Shown here: piece after piece, positions 17,454 through 26,066 of the stretch
Layout: the number at the start of each line of letters is the position of its first letter
Position numbering within the stretch: position 1 is the stretch's first letter
NCBI GenBank assembly: GCA_044227095.1
Contig: JBGAFV010000001.1
Span: 1,116,001-1,180,000, forward strand
DNA from: JACMLD01 sp044227095
Lineage (GTDB): Bacteria; Bacteroidota; Bacteroidia; Chitinophagales; Chitinophagaceae
Reading direction: 5' to 3'
Length of the DNA stretch: 64,000 nt
Position numbers and translations under genes: made by a program
The notes under the pieces: model-generated
The model's input: the letters and a program-made list of their open reading frames with translations, nothing else
Database searches by the model: none
Told to the model about the DNA's origin: nothing

Positions 17454-19577
17454 TTGGCGCAAAAAGGCATTCATATAGCGTTAGTAGGCAATCCGAATAG
17501 TGGTAAAAGTTCGCTGTTTAATTCGTTAACAGGCCTTAACCAGAAAGTAGGCAATTTTCCCGGCGTTACGGTAGATAAAAAAACGGGCAATGCAGAACTT
17601 GCGCCTGGCATTAATGCCAATATTATTGATTTGCCCGGCACTTATAGCCTTTATCCAAAACGTGCAGATGAATGGGTAACCTATAAAGTTTTGCTGAAAC
17701 AGGATCCCGAAGTTTTTCCAGATGTTATTCTAATGCTGGTTGATGCCAGCAATCTTAAGCGCAACCTGCTATTTTGTTCGCAAATCATCGACCTTAAATT
17801 TCCAGTGGTAATTGCACTTACCATGATGGATCTTGCAAAAAGCAAAGGAATTGTAATTGATGTAGAAGGCCTGGAACGTGAACTTGGTGTAGCAGTAGTA
17901 ACTGTAAACCCACGTAAAAACAAAGGTATTCAGCAACTGAAAAAAGTAATTCTGCAAACTGCCCAGCAGCTCTACCATGTGCCCATACGCGATTTTATCA
18001 ATAATAAAGAACTTGCGCCTGCTGCTATTGAAGATGTAAAATCGGCCTTCCCTGCAGTGAGCGATTATACTGCTATTCATTACCTGATTAACCACGAGAA
18101 TTTTTTGTTTGACGAGAACAAACAAAAAAAGATTGAATCGATTGAGGAAGCAAATAAATTCAATCCCACAAAAACACAGGCGGAAGAAATATTGCAGCGT
18201 TATGCCCGCATTAAAGTAATTATGAAACAGCATGTGGCGGAGCCAGATCCGCTACAAAAAACATTGTTTACAGAAAAGCTTGATAATCTTCTGCTGCACC
18301 GCAAATGGGGCTATCTTATTTTGCTGGCGGTATTGTTTATTCTTTTTCAAAGTGTTTTCTGGCTGGCGCAGTTTCCAATGGATGGCATACAATGGGCATT
18401 TGCCAATCTTGGAGGCTGGTTGAATAATGTGCTGCCACACGGATGGTTAAGCAATTTATTTGTAAATGGAATTATAGCAGGTCTTAGCGGCATTATTGTT
18501 TTCGTTCCGCAGATTATGATCTTATTTGGTTTTATTACTGTGCTGGAAGACACGGGTTATATGGCACGCATCAGTTTTCTTACAGACAAGCTAATGCGCA
18601 AAGCCGGCCTCAACGGTAAAAGCGTAATGCCCATGATTAGCGGTTTCGCCTGCGCTGTACCTGCTATTATGAGTGCCCGCAATATTGAAAACAAAAAAGA
18701 AAGGCTGCTTACTATTCTTATTACACCACTAATGAGTTGTAGTGCCCGTTTACCGGTATTTACCATTCTTATTGCCCTTGTTATACCAAGAAAAACTGTA
18801 TTGGGTTTTATTGGCCTGCAGGGCCTTGTAATGATGGGCCTTTACTTACTGGGCATTGTTATGGCACTTATTGTTTCTTATGTAGCAAAATGGTTTATTA
18901 AAATACAGGAGAAAAGTTTTTTTATTCTTGAGCTGCCCATTTACCGTGCACCCCGCTGGAAAAATGTGCTTATAACTATGATCAACAAAGCCAAAATATT
19001 TGTACTTGATGCAGGTCGTGTTATTATGATCATCAGTTTAATATTATGGGCTTTGAGCACTTATGGGCCGCCGCAAAAAATGGATGCTGTTGCCCGTCAC
19101 TATGACGCATTGATACAACAAAATCCTTCTCAGGCGCAGGAACTCACCAATCAAAAACAATCAGACTTATTGCAGAATTCTTTTGCAGGTATACTTGGCC
19201 ACACTATAGAACCTGTAATAAAACCACTTGGTTACGATTGGAAAATTGGCATCGCCCTTATTACTTCTTTTGCTGCAAGAGAAGTTTTTGTAGGTACAAT
19301 GGCTACCATTTACAGTGTAGAAGGCGGAAAAGATGCAGACGAAACAACCCTAACACAAAAAATGCAACGTGCCCGCAAGCCTGATGGCACGCCTGTGTAT
19401 ACACTTGCTTCTGGTGTATCGCTGATGATTTTCTATTTGCTTGCCATGCAGTGCATGAGCACACTTGCCGTGGTAAAAAGAGAAACCCGCAGCTGGAAAT
19501 GGCCACTCATCCAGTTGGGTTATATGACTGGCCTCGCGTATATCATTAGTTTTATCACATTCCAGTTGTTGAAATAG
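17454..19577 (+). CDS. feoB: Ferrous iron transport protein B
   Basis: About 707 residues from TTG 17454. Inner-membrane Fe(II) importer with an N-terminal G domain: G1 GNPNSGKSSL, the Thr of FPGVTVDKKTG, G3 DLPGTYSL; G4 reads TMMD where NxxD is usual. Then two Gate regions with multiple helices, e.g. LEDTGYMARISFLTDKLMRKAGLNGKSVMPMISGFACAVPAIM and SFAAREVFVGTMATIYS near the C-terminus (quoted in parts; the first spans roughly residues 370-420). No feoA or feoC adjoins. Start choice is unsettled: ATG 17364 would place the promoter inside the gene; ATG 17441 is out of frame by one base (see findings). Confidence 0.93.
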   Translation: MAQKGIHIALVGNPNSGKSSLFNSLTGLNQKVGNFPGVTVDKKTGNAELAPGINANIIDLPGTYSLYPKRADEWVTYKVLLKQDPEVFPDVILMLVDASNLKRNLLFCSQIIDLKFPVVIALTMMDLAKSKGIVIDVEGLERELGVAVVTVNPRKNKGIQQLKKVILQTAQQLYHVPIRDFINNKELAPAAIEDVKSAFPAVSDYTAIHYLINHENFLFDENKQKKIESIEEANKFNPTKTQAEEILQRYARIKVIMKQHVAEPDPLQKTLFTEKLDNLLLHRKWGYLILLAVLFILFQSVFWLAQFPMDGIQWAFANLGGWLNNVLPHGWLSNLFVNGIIAGLSGIIVFVPQIMILFGFITVLEDTGYMARISFLTDKLMRKAGLNGKSVMPMISGFACAVPAIMSARNIENKKERLLTILITPLMSCSARLPVFTILIALVIPRKTVLGFIGLQGLVMMGLYLLGIVMALIVSYVAKWFIKIQEKSFFILELPIYRAPRWKNVLITMINKAKIFVLDAGRVIMIISLILWALSTYGPPQKMDAVARHYDALIQQNPSQAQELTNQKQSDLLQNSFAGILGHTIEPVIKPLGYDWKIGIALITSFAAREVFVGTMATIYSVEGGKDADETTLTQKMQRARKPDGTPVYTLASGVSLMIFYLLAMQCMSTLAVVKRETRSWKWPLIQLGYMTGLAYIISFITFQLLK

Positions 19578-19641
19578 CCGCTTTTGACAAGAATAAAAAA
19601 ACAGTTTTTCCGTTATAGCAGTATATCCAAAATCCTGCATA

Positions 19642-20238
19642 ATGAAAAACATTTACCTCTTGCTGGCAACCGCATTCTTTACAGTATCTGCCGCTGCACA
19701 ATCTCAACAATATAATTTTCCTGATGCTTTTTATTTTGTAAAAGAAATAAAAACCGAAGGCCTTACAGAACGCCCATTCCATATAGAAATAACAGTTAAA
19801 GAAAATCCTTCAGACTCATTATCCAAACCACGCATTTATGCCGTGCAGGTACGCAAAGGCAAAGAAGATGTTATTGGCAAATCGCTGGTATATGCTACTG
19901 CTGTAAACGGAGAATGGAAAACCTACAGCATTGACGGTATTACAGAAAAAAGCGCTACACGCATCTGGTTTTATGCAGCAGTAAATGGCAATGGCAGTTT
20001 TTATTTTGATAAACTGCAATTTTCTATTGCTGATGCAAACGGAACATTGCAGGAAAAAGATTTAAGCAACCAGTCTTTTGAAGACAAAAAAATATTGAAC
20101 GGTTATATGGTAAATGCTGCTTACTCAAAAGATTTGCAGGTAAAAATCTCTTCTATTGCCAACGATGGTAAACAATCTTTACAGGTTATAACAAGCAATC
20201 AAAAACCAGGCGCATCAAGCGGAGTAGTAAAGAACTAA
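19642..20238 (+). CDS. Exported protein of unknown function
   Basis: 198 residues with signal peptide MKNIYLLLATAFFTVSAAAQ. The rest is probably a single beta-sandwich (VYATAVNGEWKTYSIDG, IWFYAAVNGNGSFYFDKLQF), reminiscent of carbohydrate-binding or jelly-roll folds, but no known motif is recognised. It is not a T9SS cargo by its C-terminus. It stands alone 64 bp after feoB and could be in the same transcript; no terminator is seen between them. Confidence 0.7.
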   Translation: MKNIYLLLATAFFTVSAAAQSQQYNFPDAFYFVKEIKTEGLTERPFHIEITVKENPSDSLSKPRIYAVQVRKGKEDVIGKSLVYATAVNGEWKTYSIDGITEKSATRIWFYAAVNGNGSFYFDKLQFSIADANGTLQEKDLSNQSFEDKKILNGYMVNAAYSKDLQVKISSIANDGKQSLQVITSNQKPGASSGVVKN

Positions 20239-20244
20239 GTGTAG

Positions 20245-20470
20245 GGAAGAAAAGCTACAAGCTGTTAGCAATTAGCTGCAAGCTTAGCAGTCTCGAAGAA
20301 ACACTCCGTGTATTGCCTTATTGTCTGAACCGGAATTATTGAGATGTACAGGATTTTTAGGATAGGCAAAAGACTATGAACTATCGACTCCAAACTCAGA
20401 ACTTCTCTTGTCTCAGTGTTATCCGTGTCTCTGTGGTTATTGGTTTCAGTAGTTAAAAGAAATCTTCGAC
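20245..20470 (+). repeat. Dispersed AGCT-heptad composite repeat
   Basis: In the 338 bp between the exported protein and tetR. Five AGCT-type tetramers at 7-bp steps start at 20253 (the third reads AGCA), followed by CTCGAAGAAACACTCCGTG, a GACTATGAACTATCGACTC block at about 20371, and TCAGTGTTATCCGTGTCTC with CTGTGGTTATTGGTTTCAG. The rest of the gap, to 20545, is AT-rich and holds the tetR promoter. Confidence 0.7.
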
Positions 20471-20545
20471 CTTAACTCGCTAAGAAATATTTATTTATGA
20501 GCTCTTATCGATCGCTTAACAATAAAAAAATATTGCAAATGCTAT

Positions 20546-20565
20546 AAATGAACAAAAGTTCATTT
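20546..20565 (+). promoter_or_regulatory. TetR operator 1 (tetR promoter)
   Basis: AAATGAAC and GTTCATTT are perfect 8-bp arms around AAAA. The right arm abuts the -7 box TATCTTTA (20565-20572), so bound repressor would block its own gene. It shares TGAAC-N4-GTTCATTTAT with the site at 21168. Confidence 0.7.
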
Positions 20566-20576
20566 ATCTTTACGGC

Positions 20577-21149
20577 GTGAAACCGAGAGATGAGAATAAA
20601 ACAGAACAAATTTTTACAGCTACGCTTGCATCAGTTGTAAAAACTGGTGTGGCTGGTATTACAATGCGCCAGATTGCCAAAGAGGCAAAAATAGCTACAG
20701 GAACTCTCTATATCTACTTTAAAGACAAAGACAAACTCCTAAACGAGCTGTATTACAGTTGCCGCTCCTCTTCTGTTAATGCATACTTCAGGGGATACGA
20801 AAGCTCAATGCCATACAAAAACGGGTTGAAGATTGTGTGGACCAATATATTGAACCACCGCCTGCAGAATTTTGATGAGTCTGTTTTTATGGAGCAGTGT
20901 TATCATTCGCCTTTTATTTCTCAGCCTACAAAAGAAATGAGCCAGCAATTGTTGCAGCCATTGTATAAACTGATTGAAAGAGGCAAGGAAGAAAAATTAT
21001 TAAAAGATCTTGATACTGTTTTATTACTGATGAGCATGATGAGCAGCATTACCGGCCTTATTAAATACATCAACTACCATCAGAAAAAAGTATCCGAAGA
21101 AATGATTAAGAATGCATTTGTTATTTGCTGGGACGGATTGAAACGTTGA
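20577..21149 (+). CDS. TetR family transcriptional regulator of the adjacent efflux operon
   Basis: 190 residues beginning with GTG 20577. The N-terminal helix-turn-helix is typical: KTEQIFTATLASVVKTG, then GITMRQIAKEAKIATGTLYIYFKDKD. The variable C-terminal domain (about 60-190) would bind a ligand. The -7 box TATCTTTA ends only 4 bp before the GTG, so the mRNA is probably leaderless. Palindromes of one pattern, TGAAC-N4-GTTCA, lie at its own promoter and 19 bp past its stop, before the TolC-HlyD-MFS genes, so it most likely represses both itself and the pump. Confidence 0.9.
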   Translation: MKPRDENKTEQIFTATLASVVKTGVAGITMRQIAKEAKIATGTLYIYFKDKDKLLNELYYSCRSSSVNAYFRGYESSMPYKNGLKIVWTNILNHRLQNFDESVFMEQCYHSPFISQPTKEMSQQLLQPLYKLIERGKEEKLLKDLDTVLLLMSMMSSITGLIKYINYHQKKVSEEMIKNAFVICWDGLKR

Positions 21150-21167
21150 TTTTTTTTGTCCATGCAC

Positions 21168-21181
21168 TGAACATATGTTCA
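21168..21181 (+). promoter_or_regulatory. TetR operator 2 (efflux operon promoter)
   Basis: TGAACATATGTTCA is a perfect 14-bp palindrome, followed by TTTAT as at operator 1. A TTTG (21155-21158) is 9 bp upstream and TATTTATT (21184-21191) directly follows, in the same place as the tetR -7 box. The leader to the first gene is about 140 nt. Confidence 0.7.
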
Positions 21182-21334
21182 TTTATTTATTTTAATAACA
21201 GGCATTTTTATTGAGAGAACATTTGTAAAAAACTTAACCTGATACCCGTACTGGCATTGCACAACGAAGGAGATGTAGACTAAAAAATAATAAATCCTGC
21301 TACAAACAGGAACGTATTCAATACAATAACAAAA

Positions 21335-22678
21335 ATGATGAAACACAAAGCACCAATAAAAACAATTTACATTTTTATGCTGGCACTCCTGGCGCAGGGG
21401 CATCAACTCCTGGCGCAGGATTCCACCATAAATCTTAATCTTAAGGAAGCAATTGATCTGAGTATTAAAAACAGCAAACAGCTAAAAGGCAATATGGCAA
21501 AGATTGATGAAGCCACAGCCGTTGTTCGCGAAGCAAAAGATCAGCGCCTGCCCGATTTAAAGATCAGCGGTTCTTATATGCGGATTAACAATCCAAATAT
21601 AACCATGCATTCAAAATCCGGAAGTGGTGCACCGGCAGATTCCAATAGCCTAAAATTATCTTCTGCCATGTATGGAATGGCCAACGTAAGTTATCCGTTG
21701 TATATGGGAGGAAGAATACAATATGGTATTGAATCAGCAAAATATCTTGAGCAGGCCGCAAAGCTTGATGCAGACAATAACCGCAGCGCTGTTATCCTTA
21801 ATACCATTAACGCATACATCAACTTATACAAAGCAAAAGCAGCAGTTGCACTTGTAAAAGAAAATCTTGAGCAATCACACAAGCGTGACTTTGATTTTGC
21901 AAATTTTGAAAAGAATGGTTTGCTGGCACGCAACGATCTGTTGAAAGTACAATTGCAAACTTCCAATATTGAATTATCGCTTGCAGATGCTGAAAGCAAC
22001 TGGAAGCTTGCTAATGTAAATATGGATTTGATGCTGGGCCTTCCAGAAAAAACAATTATAGTACAGGATAGTACAAGCATTCAATCGCCATCAGGTTTAC
22101 AATCAATAGATGATTATGAGAAACAGGCGCTTGACAACAGGAATGATATGAAAGCACTTGCCCTGCGCCAAAAAGCTGCAACTACAGGTATAAGAATTGC
22201 AAAAAGTGATTACTATCCCGGCATTGCATTATCCGGCGGTTATATAGCAGCAGACATTCCCGGATTTATTACCATTACCAATGCAGTTAATATTGGTGTG
22301 GGTGTGCAATACAGTTTGTCTTCTCTCTGGAAAACAAAAGCAAAACTGCAGCAGGCAAAAGCAAGAGAGCAACAAATAATAGCTGATGAAGAAGCACTTG
22401 GCGATAATGTAAAATATCAAATCAACGAAGCATACCAGGCTTGTTTGGTTAGCAGGAAAAAAATTGAAGTGTATGAAAAAGCGGTTGACCAGGCTACAGA
22501 AAATTATAAAATCACAAAAAATAAATACGATAACAGCCTTGTTACCACAACAGAATTGCTTGATGCAGATGTAGCACAATTGCAGGCTAAACTTAACCAG
22601 GCTTTTGCCAAAGCAGATGCCGTAGTGGCTTATAATAAACTGCTACAAGCGGCAGGGCTTTTACAATCAAACAAATAA
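21335..22678 (+). CDS. TolC-family outer membrane channel of a tripartite pump
   Basis: 447 residues with a signal peptide (core TIYIFMLALLAQGHQLLAQ, split at about residue 28). The outer membrane efflux fold is clear: LKEAIDLSIKNSKQLK, the long helix LDADNNRSAVILNTINAYINLY (in parts), and the C-terminal NSLVTTTELLDADVAQLQAKLNQA repeat-half signature near 390. First gene of a three-gene operon; the adaptor starts 41 bp after. Start may be either of two adjacent ATGs (21335 or 21338). Confidence 0.92.
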   Translation: MMKHKAPIKTIYIFMLALLAQGHQLLAQDSTINLNLKEAIDLSIKNSKQLKGNMAKIDEATAVVREAKDQRLPDLKISGSYMRINNPNITMHSKSGSGAPADSNSLKLSSAMYGMANVSYPLYMGGRIQYGIESAKYLEQAAKLDADNNRSAVILNTINAYINLYKAKAAVALVKENLEQSHKRDFDFANFEKNGLLARNDLLKVQLQTSNIELSLADAESNWKLANVNMDLMLGLPEKTIIVQDSTSIQSPSGLQSIDDYEKQALDNRNDMKALALRQKAATTGIRIAKSDYYPGIALSGGYIAADIPGFITITNAVNIGVGVQYSLSSLWKTKAKLQQAKAREQQIIADEEALGDNVKYQINEAYQACLVSRKKIEVYEKAVDQATENYKITKNKYDNSLVTTTELLDADVAQLQAKLNQAFAKADAVVAYNKLLQAAGLLQSNK

Positions 22679-22719
22679 TTACAAACACAACTGAACATTA
22701 AACGCATAATTTTTTTTAT

Positions 22720-23823
22720 ATGGAAGCGAATACAAACGAAACAAAACCAGCTGCTAAAAAAACCAACAAAACATTTCTCATAATATTAATCTTGCTTGTA
22801 GTTGCAGGCGGATGGTTTGGCATTAGCAAATACATACATGGCCAGCATCACGAAGAAACAGACGATGCGCAGGTAGAAGCAAACATCAGTCCTGTTATTC
22901 CGCGTATATCCGGCTACATTACACAGGTGCGTGTAAAGGATAACCAACGGGTTAAAAAAGGAGATACCCTGCTTGTACTTGATGACAGGGACCTTAAAAT
23001 AAAACTAGCGCAGGCAGAAGCCGCGTTGGCAACTGCAGAAAGCAACCTTGGCGCTGCAAAAGCTTCTTCTGCTGCTGCCAATGCAAACATTGCCACATCT
23101 GCTGCAGGCATTTCTACCATTGATGCCCAGATAGAAACAGCAAAAGTAAATGTAAGGCGTGCCACACAGGACTACGACCGGTATGCAAACCTTATAAAAG
23201 ATCATTCCATTACACAACAGCAGTTTGAACAGCAACAGGCTGCAAAAGAAACTGCAGAAAAACAATTACAGGTATTGGTTCAACAAAAAAACCAGGCTGC
23301 AAGACAAACAAGTGCCGTTGCTTCTCAAAGCAATGCTACTTCTTCGCAGATTTCTATTGCAAGCGCTACTATTAAACAACGCCAGGTAGATGTAGAAGAT
23401 GCAAAACTTAATCTTTCATATACAGTAGTTACAGCACCGGAAGCAGGATTGGTTTCTAAAGTAAATGTGCAGGAAGGACAGTTTGTTACAACTGGCCAGT
23501 CTTTGTTCAGTGTTGTATTAAACGAAGATCTCTGGGTAGTTGCCAATTTTAAAGAAACACAGTTTAATAAAATGCGCATAGGCCAGAGAGTAATTGTACA
23601 TGCAGATGCATTTCCTGGACATGAGTTTGAAGCAACGGTTACTTCTTTTGCTGCGGCAACAGGTGCTCGTTTTGCATTGCTTCCGCCAGATAATTCCAGC
23701 GGCAACTTTGTAAAAGTGGTACAACGTCTTCCTATAAAAATTGAATTCAAACAACCTGCAGACTCACTTACAAAACAACTGATAGCAGGTATGAATGTAA
23801 CAGTGGATGTTCATTTGGATTAA
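22720..23823 (+). CDS. emrA: HlyD/EmrA-type membrane fusion protein
   Basis: 367 residues. One N-terminal membrane helix (about 20-38, FLIILILLVVAGGWFGI), then EETDDAQVEANISPVIPRI, the EmrA lipoyl/barrel entry, a long Ala-rich coiled-coil hairpin (about 90-220), the returning half TVVTAPEAGLVSKVNVQEG, and a beta-barrel (NEDLWVVANFKETQF). It bridges the inner membrane transporter and the TolC channel. The repeat-bearing gap before the transporter gene is 82 bp. Confidence 0.9.
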   Translation: MEANTNETKPAAKKTNKTFLIILILLVVAGGWFGISKYIHGQHHEETDDAQVEANISPVIPRISGYITQVRVKDNQRVKKGDTLLVLDDRDLKIKLAQAEAALATAESNLGAAKASSAAANANIATSAAGISTIDAQIETAKVNVRRATQDYDRYANLIKDHSITQQQFEQQQAAKETAEKQLQVLVQQKNQAARQTSAVASQSNATSSQISIASATIKQRQVDVEDAKLNLSYTVVTAPEAGLVSKVNVQEGQFVTTGQSLFSVVLNEDLWVVANFKETQFNKMRIGQRVIVHADAFPGHEFEATVTSFAAATGARFALLPPDNSSGNFVKVVQRLPIKIEFKQPADSLTKQLIAGMNVTVDVHLD

Positions 23824-23842
23824 ATGATAAGATCACAACCTT

Positions 23843-23882
23843 CCTTCTCCTTAAGGAGAAGGTGGCCAAAGGCCGGATGAGG
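23843..23882 (+). repeat. Palindromic repeat inside the efflux operon
   Basis: CCTTCTCCTTAAGGAGAAGG (23843-23862) is a perfect 20-bp palindrome, followed by a second small hairpin GGCC-AAA-GGCC (23864-23874) and GGATGAGG. It lies between the adaptor and transporter genes. It matches a repeat type seen between genes in many bacteria, not an operator by context. Confidence 0.7.
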
Positions 23883-23905
23883 TAGGTGAGGTCAAAAGTT
23901 TATTT

Positions 23906-25489
23906 ATGCAACAACAACAGGAATCATTGGTAGTGTACGGTGCGGCAAGGGTGATCATCACTCTTACAGCCATCATGTGTGCATTGCTTGAAATAGTAGA
24001 TACCACTATTGTAAACGTGGCATTGAATGAAATGAAGGGCAATCTTGGCGCCAGTACTTCTGAAGTAGGATGGGTGGTAACTGCTTACGCTATTGGTAAT
24101 GTAATTATCATTCCAATGACAAGCTGGTTATCTCAACAATTTGGAAGGCGCAATTATTTTGCCGCGTCTATCATGCTGTTTACGCTTTGTTCATTTTTGT
24201 GCGGCAATGCCAATGGTATTTGGGAACTGGTGCTTTTCAGGTTTATACAAGGTGCAGGCGGTGGTGCCTTGCTAGTTACTTCACAAACAATTATTACAGA
24301 AAGTTATCCGCCAGAAAAACGTGGTATGGCGCAGGCCATTTATGGTTTGGGTGTAATTATAGGCCCTACTCTTGGTCCGCCGCTTGGTGGTTACATTGTT
24401 GATCACAGTTCGTGGCCCAATATTTTTTATATAAACATCCCAATCGGTATTATAGCCATTTTACTAACGCTGCAGTTTGTACGCAGCCCTAAGTATGGCG
24501 AAAAAAGCGCTCCAAAAGATGTAGACTGGTTGGGTATAGCATTGCTTGCATTGTTTGTTGGTTCATTACAGTATGTGCTGGAGAAAGGACAGGATGATGA
24601 TTGGTTTAGCGATCCGCTGATTACATCATTATCTATAACAGCATTTTTAGGTTTCTTCTTTTTTCTCTGGCGTGAACTTACATTCAGAAACCCAATTGTT
24701 GAATTGCGTGTTTTAAAGAATGGCAATCTTCGCGTTGGAACAATCCTGTCTTTTATAATGGGCTTTGGTTTGTATAGCTCTACTTTCATTATTCCATTGT
24801 ATACGCAATCAACACTTGGGTGGACGGCGCAACAATCTGGTATGCTAATGATTCCGGCTGCAATAACTACAGCTATTATGATGCCCATGATTGGCCAGAT
24901 GCTGCAAAAAGGTGTACCCAAACAATACCTTATTGCATTGGGAATGTTTTTGTTTTTTGTGTATTCTTTCTGGGGTTATAAAATATTAACGCCAGATACC
25001 GCCAAAGACAATTTCTTTTGGATGCTGATTGTGCGTGGCGTTGGTATGGGCATGCTCTTTATACCGGTAACAACTTTATCGTTGTCTACTTTAAAAGGCA
25101 AGCAGATTGGCCAGGGAGCTGCATTTACAGGAATGATGCGCCAACTGGGCGGTTCATTTGGTATTGCGTTAGCCACCACTTTTATGGCCAGGCAAAATAT
25201 GGTGCACAGAAGTGATCTTGTAAGTAAGCTGGATGTAAACAACCCTAATGTAATGAACCATGTAAGAGGAATGGCCCATAGTTTTGAAGCAAAAGGCATG
25301 GCAACCAATACAGCACTACAAAGCAGCTATCAATCGCTTGATTATGCTATAGGCAAGCAAGTTGCAGTATTGTCTTACATGGATGTATTCTTATACCTCG
25401 GTTTAATATTCCTGGTTTGCGTGCCTTTGGTGTTGTTTGTAAAAGGTGGTGAAGCTAAAAAAGCAGATTTAAGTGAAGCAATGCATTAG
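23906..25489 (+). CDS. emrB: DHA2 family MFS drug transporter (EmrB-like)
   Basis: 527 residues with 14 predicted helices. Proton-driven multidrug antiporter. Motifs: the helix-1 signature ALLEIVDTTIVNVALNEM (D1), motif A near GNVIIIPMTSWLSQQFGRRN, and motif C GLGVIIGPTLGPPLGG (in helix 5, typical of exporters). The domain order and length fit EmrB. Together with emrA and the TolC gene it forms a three-part pump controlled by the TetR protein. Substrates cannot be inferred. Confidence 0.93.
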   Translation: MQQQQESLVVYGAARVIITLTAIMCALLEIVDTTIVNVALNEMKGNLGASTSEVGWVVTAYAIGNVIIIPMTSWLSQQFGRRNYFAASIMLFTLCSFLCGNANGIWELVLFRFIQGAGGGALLVTSQTIITESYPPEKRGMAQAIYGLGVIIGPTLGPPLGGYIVDHSSWPNIFYINIPIGIIAILLTLQFVRSPKYGEKSAPKDVDWLGIALLALFVGSLQYVLEKGQDDDWFSDPLITSLSITAFLGFFFFLWRELTFRNPIVELRVLKNGNLRVGTILSFIMGFGLYSSTFIIPLYTQSTLGWTAQQSGMLMIPAAITTAIMMPMIGQMLQKGVPKQYLIALGMFLFFVYSFWGYKILTPDTAKDNFFWMLIVRGVGMGMLFIPVTTLSLSTLKGKQIGQGAAFTGMMRQLGGSFGIALATTFMARQNMVHRSDLVSKLDVNNPNVMNHVRGMAHSFEAKGMATNTALQSSYQSLDYAIGKQVAVLSYMDVFLYLGLIFLVCVPLVLFVKGGEAKKADLSEAMH

Positions 25490-25525
25490 TGCAAAAATCA
25501 ATTGCCAAAACATTTCTGGATTCAA

Positions 25526-25533
25526 TATTTTTG
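25526..25533 (+). promoter_or_regulatory. -7 promoter box for the DUF3127 gene
   Basis: TATTTTTG, an exact TAnnTTTG match, 15 bp before the ATG at 25549. It supports that start over the GTG at 25489. Confidence 0.5.
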
Positions 25534-25548
25534 TACAAACAGTTTTAT

Positions 25549-25896
25549 ATGGATATCAGCGGAAAAATTTTGCAATTATTACCAGCGCAGGAAGGACAAG
25601 GTAAAAGCGGCAACGCCTGGAAAAAACAGGAATTTATTCTTGAAACCGGGGACACTTATCCCAAAAAAGTTTGCATTGCAGTTTGGGGAGACAAAATAGA
25701 CATCAAAAGTTTTAAACCAGGCGACGCTGTAGATGTTTCGTTTGATGTTGAAAGCCGCGAATTCAACGGCCGCTGGTATACTGATGTAAAAGCATGGAAA
25801 GTTGTTGCTGCCAGACAAAAGGATAGCAGTAAAGCTGCCCCTGCCCCCGCAGCACCAACTGGCAATATGCCATCAGATGATGACCTGCCTTTTTAA
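25549..25896 (+). CDS. DUF3127 protein (OB-fold, ssDNA-binding-like)
   Basis: 115 residues from ATG 25549, MDISGKILQLLPAQEG; an upstream GTG in frame overlaps the emrB stop but is beyond the promoter. The single OB-like domain has the pattern WKKQEFILETGDTYPKKVCIAVWG, then FKPGDAVDVSFDVESREFNGRWYTDVKAW, followed by an Ala/Pro linker and an acidic tip PSDDDLPF that resembles the C-terminal hook of SSB proteins. Probably binds single-stranded nucleic acid and recruits partners by its tail. Function not established. Confidence 0.85.
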   Translation: MDISGKILQLLPAQEGQGKSGNAWKKQEFILETGDTYPKKVCIAVWGDKIDIKSFKPGDAVDVSFDVESREFNGRWYTDVKAWKVVAARQKDSSKAAPAPAAPTGNMPSDDDLPF

Positions 25897-25908
25897 AAAT
25901 ATATTTAC

Positions 25909-25936
25909 ATCCCCGGTTTATCCGGGGATTTTTTTT
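25909..25936 (+). terminator. Intrinsic terminator after the DUF3127 gene
   Basis: ATCCCCGG pairs with CCGGGGAT around TTTAT and is followed by eight T. Textbook rho-independent form, 12 bp after the stop. Confidence 0.92.
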
Positions 25937-26066
25937 GCTCTGCTATTACTAAGAAGGTTTATTGCGCATTTTTTCGTCAACATTTGTAGTTACAATAAAT
26001 GTAGTGGCGCCCTATTCTCCAAACCGCTAGCTGACGTATATTACACAAGTTCACAAAATCAACTGC

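Noticed and set aside
17180..17470. 96-codon minus-strand frame over the feoB promoter and recX start
   Set aside because: Covers a dispersed repeat and overlaps recX; no protein likeness.
25980..26002. ACATTT/AAATGT inverted repeat as a firm gntP operator
   Set aside because: Arms are only 6 bp and AT-rich, which is expected by chance; kept as a note in the gntP entry.
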